From: Gammaproteobacteria bacterium
GTDB lineage: Bacteria > Pseudomonadota > Gammaproteobacteria > Ga0077536
Reading direction: 5' to 3'
Assembly: GCA_021773835.1 (NCBI GenBank)
Contig: JAJFJQ010000059.1
Coordinates: 101,947 to 165,946, forward strand
Length of the DNA stretch: 64,000 nucleotides
Below, in pieces: positions 28,001 through 35,194 of this stretch. How positions within the stretch are numbered: position 1 is the stretch's first letter; each line of letters opens with the position of its first letter. Both the position numbers and the translations under genes were made by a program. The notes under the pieces were generated by a model. The model did not search any database. It saw only the letters and a list, made by a program, of their open reading frames with translations, and had not been told where the DNA came from.

Positions 28001-28375
28001 GTGGACTCATTTCTGGTAGAGGCTCTGCTGAATAACGGCAGACCAGACGAAGCGCGCCGACTGGGCGAAGAATTGCTCGCTACCTGCCGTAAACATCATT
28101 TCAGAATGACATTACTGCCGTGGATATCTATGGCACGTGTGCATATTCAAGCAGGTCGCCAGACCGAAGCACGATCGCTAATCGACGAAGCTGGGGTTAT
28201 CCTGCAGGAAACCGGCGCGCGCACCTTCGAACCCTTTCTGTACGAATGTCGCGCGGAATTTGCGCGTGCATTTGCCTGCGATTGGTCATCGGTAGATGAT
28301 CTACAGAAAGCGCACGAGTTGTTTCTCGAGATCGGTGCGCCAGGTAACGCGCAAAGGATCGCTCAGTTATCGTAA
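25010..28375 (+). CDS. Zinc-ribbon / class III nucleotidyl cyclase / AAA ATPase / TPR regulator
   Basis: This 1121-residue signalling protein has two zinc ribbons (C3, C6, C17, C20; C28, C31, C42, C45), then a class III cyclase domain (about 88-270) with metal-binding D98 and D142. A STAND/AAA-type NTPase follows, with Walker A GEPGLGKS near residue 320 and Walker B FIDDLHWID near 450. The C-terminal ~450 residues are helical TPR-like repeats. In the cyclase the segment after DYTAQG reads HSVGLAQRIE. The usual transition-state Asn of VNxAxRLE is G219, while the Arg is kept. Catalysis may be altered or lost. It is monocistronic, ATG 25010. Confidence 0.93.
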   Translation: MQCSACQHENETEDLFCAQCGSALVARCEHCSAELKPDAKFCTKCGTTVVSTQQAAGTPAIATRAIVDHTPKHLADKILTSRSAMEGERKQVTVLFADVKGSMDLAGQLDPEAWHLVLDGFFSILTDAINRYEGTVNQYTGDGIMALFGAPVAHEDHAQRACYAALDAREQLIAYADKLRIERELNFGVRIGMNSGGVVVGKIGDDLRMDYTAQGHSVGLAQRIEQLAATDRIYLSEHTQRLADGYFEFRDLGASNLKGVAKPVGVFELERVGAARNRLDVSRSRGLTRFVGRNSEMDVLQTALVRAKNGHGQVVGVVGEPGLGKSRLCFEFVEQCRAAGMTIIEGHCPAHGKNIPYLPILELYRSYFGVTGQDSAVDARHKIAGALLLLDESLVDSLPVLFEFMGVEDPERPAPEVDADMRQRQLFELLHKAYRAQNDQGISTIAFIDDLHWIDPGSDAFVTQFVEATTASRNLLLVNFRPEYQADWTNKTNYQQLPLVPLAASDLRELVESLLGTHSSINELVDRIMEWTSGNPFFTEEVIQMLAETGHLEGTPENYRLVTPVGELQVPVNVRAVLAARIDRLPDTAKHVLQTASVIGKEFPEPLLGAIAEIDQSELASALDRLNDGDFVHVRALYPHAEYGFRHPLTQEVAYNGLLDSRRADIHAAVARAIEISEQASLDKQSSLLAYHWDATGNLPNALSWNQRAAVATEGHDAPASMRHWHRVREVSSALPPNREILSSGAVACSRILMMGWRLQSTDDESQQIFEDGKRMAEAAGNKALMARLYLGYGILRGVGLAYADDYLTYTAEAARLAEELNDIELQSGVASYLPWAHITNGDLGQARDVILAETNKLPDDPHFGASVSAIPARPLIFMANAVRLSLGGQLVQALEEYENARVHLEQSAFTDGIVYSDFWACLTAIYMGDIASARQRSQALFEIAESSPIGVIPVAADISGGLVALGDGNFTLAIELLQRARESSVDNRAYGLLRLPVDSFLVEALLNNGRPDEARRLGEELLATCRKHHFRMTLLPWISMARVHIQAGRQTEARSLIDEAGVILQETGARTFEPFLYECRAEFARAFACDWSSVDDLQKAHELFLEIGAPGNAQRIAQLS

Positions 28376-28439
28376 GTTGCGCTGCGTACGCTGCTAGTTC
28401 ACCCGAAGCCAGCGCTTCAGATGCGACACCACTTATTAC

Positions 28440-29405
28440 TCAAACCTTGAACAGGCGCTCGCTATTCCCATGTAGTATCAGTTCGCGTTCAGCATCAGAG
28501 CAGGTGAGTTTATTGACTAATTCGAGAGGCTTGCGCCACTCAGCATAGGGATAATCCGTGCCAAGTAAGAGTTGCTTCGCGCCCATGAGTGACAGGCACC
28601 ATTCGAGCGGTTCCGGTTCATAGGCAACGGTATCCATATACAGCTGTTTGAGAACCTGACTCGGCTCTTTCACCACCTCGTCCTCACCGTATGAATCCAT
28701 CATCCCGTCCAGTCTACCCATCAAATAGGGCACGGCTGCACCCACGTGGGGAATGATGATCGGTGCATCGGAATATTCCGATAACATCCCGGACAAGGCC
28801 AAGCGCATCGCTGCGAGCGTGTTATCGACCATAAACGCCAGTGCCGGCACGGGCACGAGGTCCATCAAATAGTTCTGATTCAAAGGCGCCGTCGGATGAA
28901 TAAATATGGGGCGTCCAAGTTCCGCCATGCGTGCGAAAATGGGACGGAACTCGGGCGAGTCCAGCGGCTTGCCGTTGATATTGGAAAATAGCTGAAGGCC
29001 GCGAAAATTGAGGGCCGAGAAACACCGGTCGAGTTCTTTGAGCGTCGTCTCCGTATCACCAAATCCCAAAGTCGCATAGCCCCAGAAGCGATCCGGGCAA
29101 GCGGCAATGAGTTCGGCAAGTAGGTCGTTCGCAATCCGAGCCAACTCATCGGCCTGTGCGCCTCCGACCCGATCTGGGCCAGGCACGGCAAGACTGAGGA
29201 TAGAGACGTCGATAGCGGCTTCATCCATATGCCCCACCTTGGTATCCATGTCATACAAAGGCGGCACCATAGGCAGTGTCAACCCCTTGCAGCAATGAAA
29301 GTGATAGGTGCCATCGACTAGGCGGGAATACGGAAAGTCACTGCGTTTTTCGAGCGTTCGGGCGATTTGCGGGGACATGAAATGCGAGTGGACATCTATC
29401 TTCAT
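28440..29405 (-). CDS. Amidohydrolase-2 family protein (ACMSD-like decarboxylase/hydrolase)
   Basis: The 321-residue TIM-barrel metal enzyme has the amidohydrolase pattern H6-x-H8 (VHSHF), H170 (FIHP), H220 (IPHVG) and D284 (LGTDYPY). This set matches the ACMSD/gamma-resorcylate decarboxylase group, which acts on aromatic or ring-cleavage carboxylates with a single Zn(II). In a region rich in ring hydroxylases a decarboxylase role is plausible but inferred. The 232 bp to the next gene on its 5' side hold no recognisable feature. Confidence 0.9.
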   Translation of the reverse strand: MKIDVHSHFMSPQIARTLEKRSDFPYSRLVDGTYHFHCCKGLTLPMVPPLYDMDTKVGHMDEAAIDVSILSLAVPGPDRVGGAQADELARIANDLLAELIAACPDRFWGYATLGFGDTETTLKELDRCFSALNFRGLQLFSNINGKPLDSPEFRPIFARMAELGRPIFIHPTAPLNQNYLMDLVPVPALAFMVDNTLAAMRLALSGMLSEYSDAPIIIPHVGAAVPYLMGRLDGMMDSYGEDEVVKEPSQVLKQLYMDTVAYEPEPLEWCLSLMGAKQLLLGTDYPYAEWRKPLELVNKLTCSDAERELILHGNSERLFKV

Positions 29406-29637
29406 GGAAATAACCTCCGATTTTGACGTGCGTCATTATGAAATCGATGCAACAGGCTTAGCGCTGCATAAATGTTCATGCTGCCGTGTCCACTTATTCA
29501 ATCTTGGTCGACGTCTTGTTTTCGCAAACAACCATCGGATTTGCTTTCACGGGCTGTCTAATCTTTGGATTGTCCGCTCGCATAACGACTTAGAGCTGCC
29601 TGATCCTGCTTCATTTCAGACGTTAATTTGGCAAATC

Positions 29638-30333
29638 CTATTTTTCGCCGGTTTGGACAAGATCGAATGCATCTTTGGCGAGCTGCTCAACGTCTCCCGC
29701 CTGCCCGATTAGCAACTCGTAGGTATCCCGGTTGATTACACTGACTCCAGCCTGTACTGCTGGGCGCTGTTCGATCGCGTCAAGCCAGCGCTTCAAATGG
29801 ACAAACTCGTCCACCGGCACACCAGCCCAAAAGTGGATCCGTACCCACGACCAGTTCGCGATATCTGCGATTGAATAGTCGCCGGCAAGGAATTCGTTGT
29901 CGGCAAGCTGACCATCGAGCACCGAGAAAAGTCGGCGTACCTCGGCTTGAAAACGATCGATTGCGGCGGGGATCTTCTCCGGGAAATACCGAGAAAAGAT
30001 ATTCGCCTGGCCCATCATCGGCCCGATCCCGCTCATTTGGAACATCACCCACTGAATGACAGCAGTGCGCCCTGCTGGGTCTGGCGGCAGGAAGCGGCCG
30101 CTCAATTCCGCGAGGTAAATCATGATCGCACCGGACTCGAATACCGTGATGCCCGCGTCCGTATCGACGATCGCCGGCACTCGACCATTCGGATTGATAC
30201 GCAGGAATTCCGGCTGTTTTTGTTCACCGGCCATAATATCGACGCCGCGTACGACGTAAGGGATCTCCATTTCCTCCAACGCAATCGATACCTTCCAGCC
30301 ATTTGGTGTCGGCCATGTATAGAGTTCAATCAT
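29638..30333 (-). CDS. Glutathione S-transferase (YfcG/nu-class-like)
   Basis: The 231-residue GST has the nu-class N-terminal pattern [18 protein letters not shown] and the glutathione-binding [11 protein letters not shown] with the [11 protein letters not shown] helix. YfcG-type enzymes act as disulfide-bond reductases on glutathione adducts. It is a clear paralogue of the GST at 31975, which has the same TPNGWK start. The two flank an LLM flavin enzyme. It is divergent from that LLM gene across 191 bp. Confidence 0.92.
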   Translation of the reverse strand: MIELYTWPTPNGWKVSIALEEMEIPYVVRGVDIMAGEQKQPEFLRINPNGRVPAIVDTDAGITVFESGAIMIYLAELSGRFLPPDPAGRTAVIQWVMFQMSGIGPMMGQANIFSRYFPEKIPAAIDRFQAEVRRLFSVLDGQLADNEFLAGDYSIADIANWSWVRIHFWAGVPVDEFVHLKRWLDAIEQRPAVQAGVSVINRDTYELLIGQAGDVEQLAKDAFDLVQTGEK

Positions 30334-30524
30334 ATTAAGCTCCGGTTCACGCTAAGTTGCCGCAGGCGCATTCTGCGCGCCATCGTTAGACCAAGCCAGC
30401 GACAAGAAGTACGTTCCAAGCATCCGACCCGAATTTGATCCAGATCATGAAATGCGGGAGTCCGACCCACTACCCTCAATACTAACGTAGGCCCCATCAA
30501 TTATTGCCTTCGAGGAGAAAGGTT

Positions 30525-31745
30525 ATGGAAGTCGGCGCATTTTACCTACCGTCCGTTGGCCGGAAGGAAGACATCCTACAGGGTATGGCAGGAAAACGGA
30601 CAGACCTATACAAGGAGATGCTAACCGAGCTGGGGGAGCAAATTGGCTACATGGATGAGCATGGATACTACGGCGCCGGTTTCACCGAGCACCACTTTCA
30701 TATTGAAGGCGAAGAAGTCTCCACAAATCCGGTGCTGCTCGATCTCTACTTCGGCATGCAAACGAGCAATATGAAGTTTGGACAGCTCGGTTGCGTCCTA
30801 CCGTCGCAGAATCCAATCAACCTTGCCGAAAACATTGCGATGGTGTCACAAATGCTCGATGGTCGAGTATTCGCCGGTTTTGCTCGAGGTTACCAGCCGC
30901 GCTGGGTTAACGTCCTCGGCCAACATGTCGGCCTTGACGAACCGGCCAGCGGGCAAGAATACGAAGACTTGAAGCGCGAACTGTTTGAAGAGCATTTCGA
31001 CATCATCATGAAGGCATGGACGCAAGATACGTTTTCTCACCAAGGTAAGCACTGGACGATTCCAACCAAAGACATCGTGTGGGCCGCCGCCGAAGTCTCG
31101 CATAAGTACGGTCAAGGCGTCGACGAGAATGACCGGGTTGTCGAAATCGGTATCGCACCGCCGGTACACGACAAGCAAGTGCCGGATCTGTTTATGCCAT
31201 TCGCAACCTCCGAGCGGTCAATTAAATGGGGAATGGAGCGCAATATCGTGCCGGTGACGATCCTCACCCATCCGGAAATCACCCACCGTCAATTTCTAGC
31301 CGGTCAGGAAGCGGCTGCAGCAAGTGGGCGCAACCTCAAGTTTGGCGAAGGCATGGCGATGAGTCGTGAAATCGTCGTCGCCGACACGGACGAAGAGGCC
31401 GAAGCGCTTGCACGCGAAGCGGGCGCCTTCATTTGGAATAATTTCTTCGTCCCATTCGGCTTCAATGCCGCAGTCGCGAAACCCGGCGAAGGACCCTTCG
31501 ATATGCCCGCGACCTTCGAGACGATGTCCGAACGGGGTCTGGTCATTCACGGCAGCCCGGACACGGTAAACCGCAAGCTCGAGAAATTGTTAACCGACTT
31601 CCCCGTCGAGTACTTTTGGATGTTCATCTACAACCACATGCCGCACGACAAATGCATGAAGAGTCTGGATCTGGTGACCAACAAAGTTTGGCCAAATTTC
31701 ACTGATAAAATTGGTCCGCATCTTGCGGCCGCAAAGTCGGCGTAA
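30525..31745 (+). CDS. LLM-class flavin-dependent oxidoreductase
   Basis: This 406-residue luciferase-like monooxygenase has an N-terminal barrel strand EVGAFYLPS, EHHFHIEGEE at 55-64 and GRVFAGFARGYQPRW. ATG 30525 is chosen over the upstream in-frame TTG (30504) because the sequence gaggagaaaggtt directly before it is a strong Shine-Dalgarno sequence. It is paralogous to the LLM protein at 2027-3304, with shared motifs and similar length. It is flanked by two paralogous nu-class GSTs, which suggests a module oxidising a substrate and handling a glutathione adduct (inference). Confidence 0.92.
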   Translation: MEVGAFYLPSVGRKEDILQGMAGKRTDLYKEMLTELGEQIGYMDEHGYYGAGFTEHHFHIEGEEVSTNPVLLDLYFGMQTSNMKFGQLGCVLPSQNPINLAENIAMVSQMLDGRVFAGFARGYQPRWVNVLGQHVGLDEPASGQEYEDLKRELFEEHFDIIMKAWTQDTFSHQGKHWTIPTKDIVWAAAEVSHKYGQGVDENDRVVEIGIAPPVHDKQVPDLFMPFATSERSIKWGMERNIVPVTILTHPEITHRQFLAGQEAAAASGRNLKFGEGMAMSREIVVADTDEEAEALAREAGAFIWNNFFVPFGFNAAVAKPGEGPFDMPATFETMSERGLVIHGSPDTVNRKLEKLLTDFPVEYFWMFIYNHMPHDKCMKSLDLVTNKVWPNFTDKIGPHLAAAKSA

Positions 31746-31974
31746 AGACACCGGCGAGGCGTCTGTGCTGCGACACGGACGTCGCTCGCAAGCATACCTA
31801 ACCCGCGGGCCACACGGCGTTAGCTAACGATCCCAAAGCGCACAATTACTGCGACCGTACGATGCGCGGATCCTCGTGCGGAAATAGCCGTGGCCGTCAT
31901 CGTGGGTTACAGTTATCCAGCAACGCTGCGATCACCCCGCGCGTCGCGAGACTTCAGTAATCGAGACCAATCTA

Positions 31975-32634
31975 TTGATAGATCTATATACGGCGGCCAC
32001 TCCTAATGGCTGGAAAGCGACCATAACCCTAGAAGAACTCGATCTGCCCTATACCTTACACCCCGTCGACTTAACCGCCGGAGAGCAAGACACGCCCAAG
32101 TTTCGCGCACTCAATCCGAACGGCCGCATCCCGGTGATCGTGGATCATGAGACCAATATGACGCTGTTTGAGTCAGGCGCAATCTTGTTATATCTCGCTG
32201 AAAAGACCGGTCTACTCATGCCACGCGAACTGTCCGATCGCTTTCGCGTTATTCAATGGTTGATGTTTCAGATGGGGGGGATCGGACCAATGCAAGGTCA
32301 GGCTGTCACATTCGAACGATATTTCCCTGAAGACGTACCCGCCGCCCGCAAACGTTATAAAAACGAAACCCGGCGTCTTTATGAAGTACTTAACACGCGC
32401 CTTGCGGAATCTGAATATCTCGCCGGGGATTACAGCATCGCCGACATCGCCAACTGGGCCTGGGTCAAGACTCACCGCTGGGCGAGAATATCGGTCGATG
32501 GCCTAGAACATCTGCAACGGTGGATTGATGCGATCGCAGCGCGCCCGGCGGCGCAACGCGGTCTCGAGATCCCGCCACCTGCTGGTAATTCGACTAAACA
32601 AAAGGCGCTTGGCGCTAGTATTACGACGCGCTAG
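31975..32634 (+). CDS. Glutathione S-transferase (YfcG/nu-class-like)
   Basis: The 219-residue GST ([44 protein letters not shown]) is paralogous to the GST at 29638-30333. The only suitable start is TTG at 31975. No ATG lies upstream in frame near it and the RBS is weak, so the start is tentative. The gene's end precedes the likely SelD-fusion start by about 28 bp, so the two may be cotranscribed. The 229 bp upstream to the LLM gene show no gene. Confidence 0.88.
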   Translation: MIDLYTAATPNGWKATITLEELDLPYTLHPVDLTAGEQDTPKFRALNPNGRIPVIVDHETNMTLFESGAILLYLAEKTGLLMPRELSDRFRVIQWLMFQMGGIGPMQGQAVTFERYFPEDVPAARKRYKNETRRLYEVLNTRLAESEYLAGDYSIADIANWAWVKTHRWARISVDGLEHLQRWIDAIAARPAAQRGLEIPPPAGNSTKQKALGASITTR

Positions 32635-32662
32635 TAACTTCGGATTTAGGAGCTTCATCCCG

Positions 32663-34921
32663 GTGCAATCAACACCAATCGTGAAAGATCTGGTACTCGT
32701 CGGCGGTGGCCATAGTCACGTCGAAGTTATCAAGCGTTTTGCGATGCGTCCGCTTCCCGGGGTTCGACTAACGGTGATATCGCGGGAAGTGCATACGCCC
32801 TATTCCGGCATGCTGCCAGGCCTCGTTGCCGGCCACTACCAATTCGACGACGCGCATATCGATTTAGGGCCGCTGGTCCAAATGGCGGGCGGCCGACTCT
32901 ACCACGACGACGTAACGGGCATTGATCTCGCGGCGAAGACCGTCAGTTGTCGAGACCGACCACCCATCGCCTACGATGTGCTGTCTCTGGATATTGGCTC
33001 CGCACCCGCTACAGACGTCGATGGCGCAGCGACATTCGCGATACCGGTGAAACCGGTGAGCAATTTTATGCAGCGCTGGGCACAAACTGAGCAACGGATC
33101 CTGGCGAGCAAGGTCCCACAACGTATCGGATTTGTTGGCGGCGGTGCCGGCAGCATCGAATTGTTGCTCGCGATCCGTCACCGTCTGCTACAAAAAACCA
33201 CCCAGGCCGGGGGCGATCACGACAAGCTGTCGTATCACCTGATCGCAGCTAGCGACCGGGTCCTACCAAGTCATAATCACCGTGTGCAGAAAAAATTTGA
33301 ACGGCTACTGCAACTGCACGAAGTCAAACTGCATCTGGCCGAGCGGGTTGTCCGAGTCGAAGAGGATTTAGTAACCACCGAATCAGGAAACTCGATTGAA
33401 CTTGATGAGTTATTTTGGGTAACGAACGCCAGCGCACCCGAATGGCTCGAAGCAACCGGCCTTCGGCTCGATGCCAACGGATTCGTATTAGTCCACGATA
33501 CACTCGAATCCGTCACCCACCCGGGTGTGTTCGCAAGCGGTGACATCGCCGCGGTGGATAAATATCCTCGACCAAAATCTGGTGTATTCGCGGTCCGGCA
33601 AGGCCCACCGCTAGCCGAGAATCTGCGTCACTCGATCATCGGCAAGCCACTGCGTCCGTTTAAGCCCCAACGTGCGTTTTTGAGCCTCATTAGCACTGGC
33701 GATCGTTACGCGGTCGGCTCGCGTGGTCCATGGGCGCTTGAAGGCCGCTGGGTTTGGCGGTGGAAGGACTGGATCGATCGACGCTTCATGCAAAAGTATC
33801 GTGACCTCTCGGAAATGCCAGATACGGGTGCAACCCAAGCGCCCGGGTATTCGTTCGATAAAGAATTGCACGACCTGCAAGCCGATCCGATGCGTTGTGG
33901 TGGCTGCGGCTCCAAGGTTAGCGCCGGTGTACTGCGTGCTGCACTAGGCACACTAAAACAAAAAAAATATGACGATGTCATCGTTGGACTCGACCAACCT
34001 GACGACGCCGCAGTCATTCAACCTCGGCCCGGTACCGTACTCGTCCAGACGGTCGATTCCTTTCGTGCATTTATTGATGACCCATTTGTCTTCGGACAGA
34101 TCGCGGCGAACCATTGTCTAAGCGATATCTACGCCATGGGCGCAAGCCCGCAGACGGCCCTGGCCATGGTTACCTTGCCGCTCGCTAGCGCCAAGATTAT
34201 GCGCGACGACTTGGTGCAACTGATGTCCGGCGCGCTCGAGGTTTTTGCAGCGGCAGATACCGCCTTGGTTGGAGGGCATACCAACGAAGGGGCGGAACTT
34301 GCGCTCGGATTCGCAATCAACGGCCACATCGAGCGCGAATCCTTAAACCGCAAAGGCGGTGCCGAACCCGGCGATCGCTTGATCCTGACAAAACCGCTGG
34401 GTACGGGCGTCTTATTCGCCGGCGCGATGCGCGGTAAAGCACAAACCCGTTGGATCGATCGCGGGCTTGAGACAATGCTTCAATCGAACGGACCGGCGGC
34501 AAGCTGCCTGCGCGAGCATGGGGCAAGCGCACTAACCGACGTGACTGGATTTGGTCTATTCGGGCATCTCGTTGAAATGCTGCGCGCAGGCCGGGCGGCG
34601 GCTACGGTAACAATGGATGCATTGCCATTGTTAGACGGTGCGGCGGCGCTCGCGGCCGACGGCATTTTAAGCACCTTACAAAATGACAACCTTGGGATCG
34701 AGCCACTGGTTCACGCTGGAAGCGCGCTGCGCGGTAATCGCGCGTACCCCTTATGCTTCGATCCGCAAACCTCAGGTGGACTCCTCGCCACTGTTCCAAC
34801 CGCCAGCGCCGATGCCTGCGTCGCCAAATTACGCGAACTCGGCTGCAAGCAAGCAGTCATTATCGGTTCGATTGAAGCGCTGGCAGAGGCGTCCGGCGAT
34901 ACGCGCATAACATTGAGCTGA
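32663..34921 (+). CDS. selD: NADH-dehydrogenase-like flavoprotein fused to selenide, water dikinase (SelD)
   Basis: This 752-residue fusion combines two domains. Residues 1 to ~400 form a pyridine-nucleotide-disulfide oxidoreductase/NDH-2-like domain (LVLVGGGHSHVEV; second nucleotide motif VGGGAGSIE). Residues ~410-752 form SelD, which makes selenophosphate from ATP and selenide. The SelD active-site segment is CGGCGSK with C415 and K418, in the positions of E. coli C17 and K20. The ATP-binding Asp residues are in GLDQPDDAAV and VGGHTNEG. The start was set at GTG 32663 after taggagcttc. An open frame also extends upstream to 32525, inside the GST gene. No other selenium gene is in the window. 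Confidence 0.93.
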   Translation: MQSTPIVKDLVLVGGGHSHVEVIKRFAMRPLPGVRLTVISREVHTPYSGMLPGLVAGHYQFDDAHIDLGPLVQMAGGRLYHDDVTGIDLAAKTVSCRDRPPIAYDVLSLDIGSAPATDVDGAATFAIPVKPVSNFMQRWAQTEQRILASKVPQRIGFVGGGAGSIELLLAIRHRLLQKTTQAGGDHDKLSYHLIAASDRVLPSHNHRVQKKFERLLQLHEVKLHLAERVVRVEEDLVTTESGNSIELDELFWVTNASAPEWLEATGLRLDANGFVLVHDTLESVTHPGVFASGDIAAVDKYPRPKSGVFAVRQGPPLAENLRHSIIGKPLRPFKPQRAFLSLISTGDRYAVGSRGPWALEGRWVWRWKDWIDRRFMQKYRDLSEMPDTGATQAPGYSFDKELHDLQADPMRCGGCGSKVSAGVLRAALGTLKQKKYDDVIVGLDQPDDAAVIQPRPGTVLVQTVDSFRAFIDDPFVFGQIAANHCLSDIYAMGASPQTALAMVTLPLASAKIMRDDLVQLMSGALEVFAAADTALVGGHTNEGAELALGFAINGHIERESLNRKGGAEPGDRLILTKPLGTGVLFAGAMRGKAQTRWIDRGLETMLQSNGPAASCLREHGASALTDVTGFGLFGHLVEMLRAGRAAATVTMDALPLLDGAAALAADGILSTLQNDNLGIEPLVHAGSALRGNRAYPLCFDPQTSGGLLATVPTASADACVAKLRELGCKQAVIIGSIEALAEASGDTRITLS

Positions 34922-34942
34922 ATACATCTTTCTGGATCCTCC

Positions 34943-34968
34943 CGTCGAGCTAGCGATTCGACTCGACG
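34943..34968. terminator. Hairpin after selD (weak terminator candidate)
   Basis: Inverted repeat cgtcgag/ctcgacg (34943-34949, 34962-34968) with a 12-base loop lies 21 bp after the selD stop. No T-run follows, so this is only a candidate. Confidence 0.35.
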
Positions 34969-35037
34969 ACGTCACTATGTTGCTCACAGGATTTTGTTGC
35001 TAAGATCTCCGCGACCTTCCCCGTCTAGCGGGGATTT

Positions 35038-35124
35038 TCCTAAGGGGTGGCCGTAAGGCCTGAGACATTACTCGCTAATGAACCCTGTGAACCTGATCCG
35101 GATAATGCCGGCGTAGGGATAGGA
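35038..35124 (+). promoter_or_regulatory. TPP riboswitch (THI element)
   Basis: The aptamer core is nearly canonical: ggggtg, then the conserved ctgaga (35060-35065 region), accc, and gaacctgatccggataatgccggcgtaggga, read in order. Outer stem P1 can form from tccta (35038-35042) and tagga (35120-35124). It binds thiamine pyrophosphate and should repress the downstream thiamine-uptake operon when TPP is high. A short ccccg/cggggatttt hairpin just before it (35019-35033) may end upstream transcription. The Shine-Dalgarno of the receptor gene (taggaggc) is about 55 bp downstream. Control is therefore probably at translation initiation, though this is inferred. Confidence 0.95.
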
Positions 35125-35194
35125 CACTACCTCACCCGTAGTTCTCTCTACCTCATCCGGGTCTCTTTGAGCAAATGCTCTAGGAGGCTTCTCC

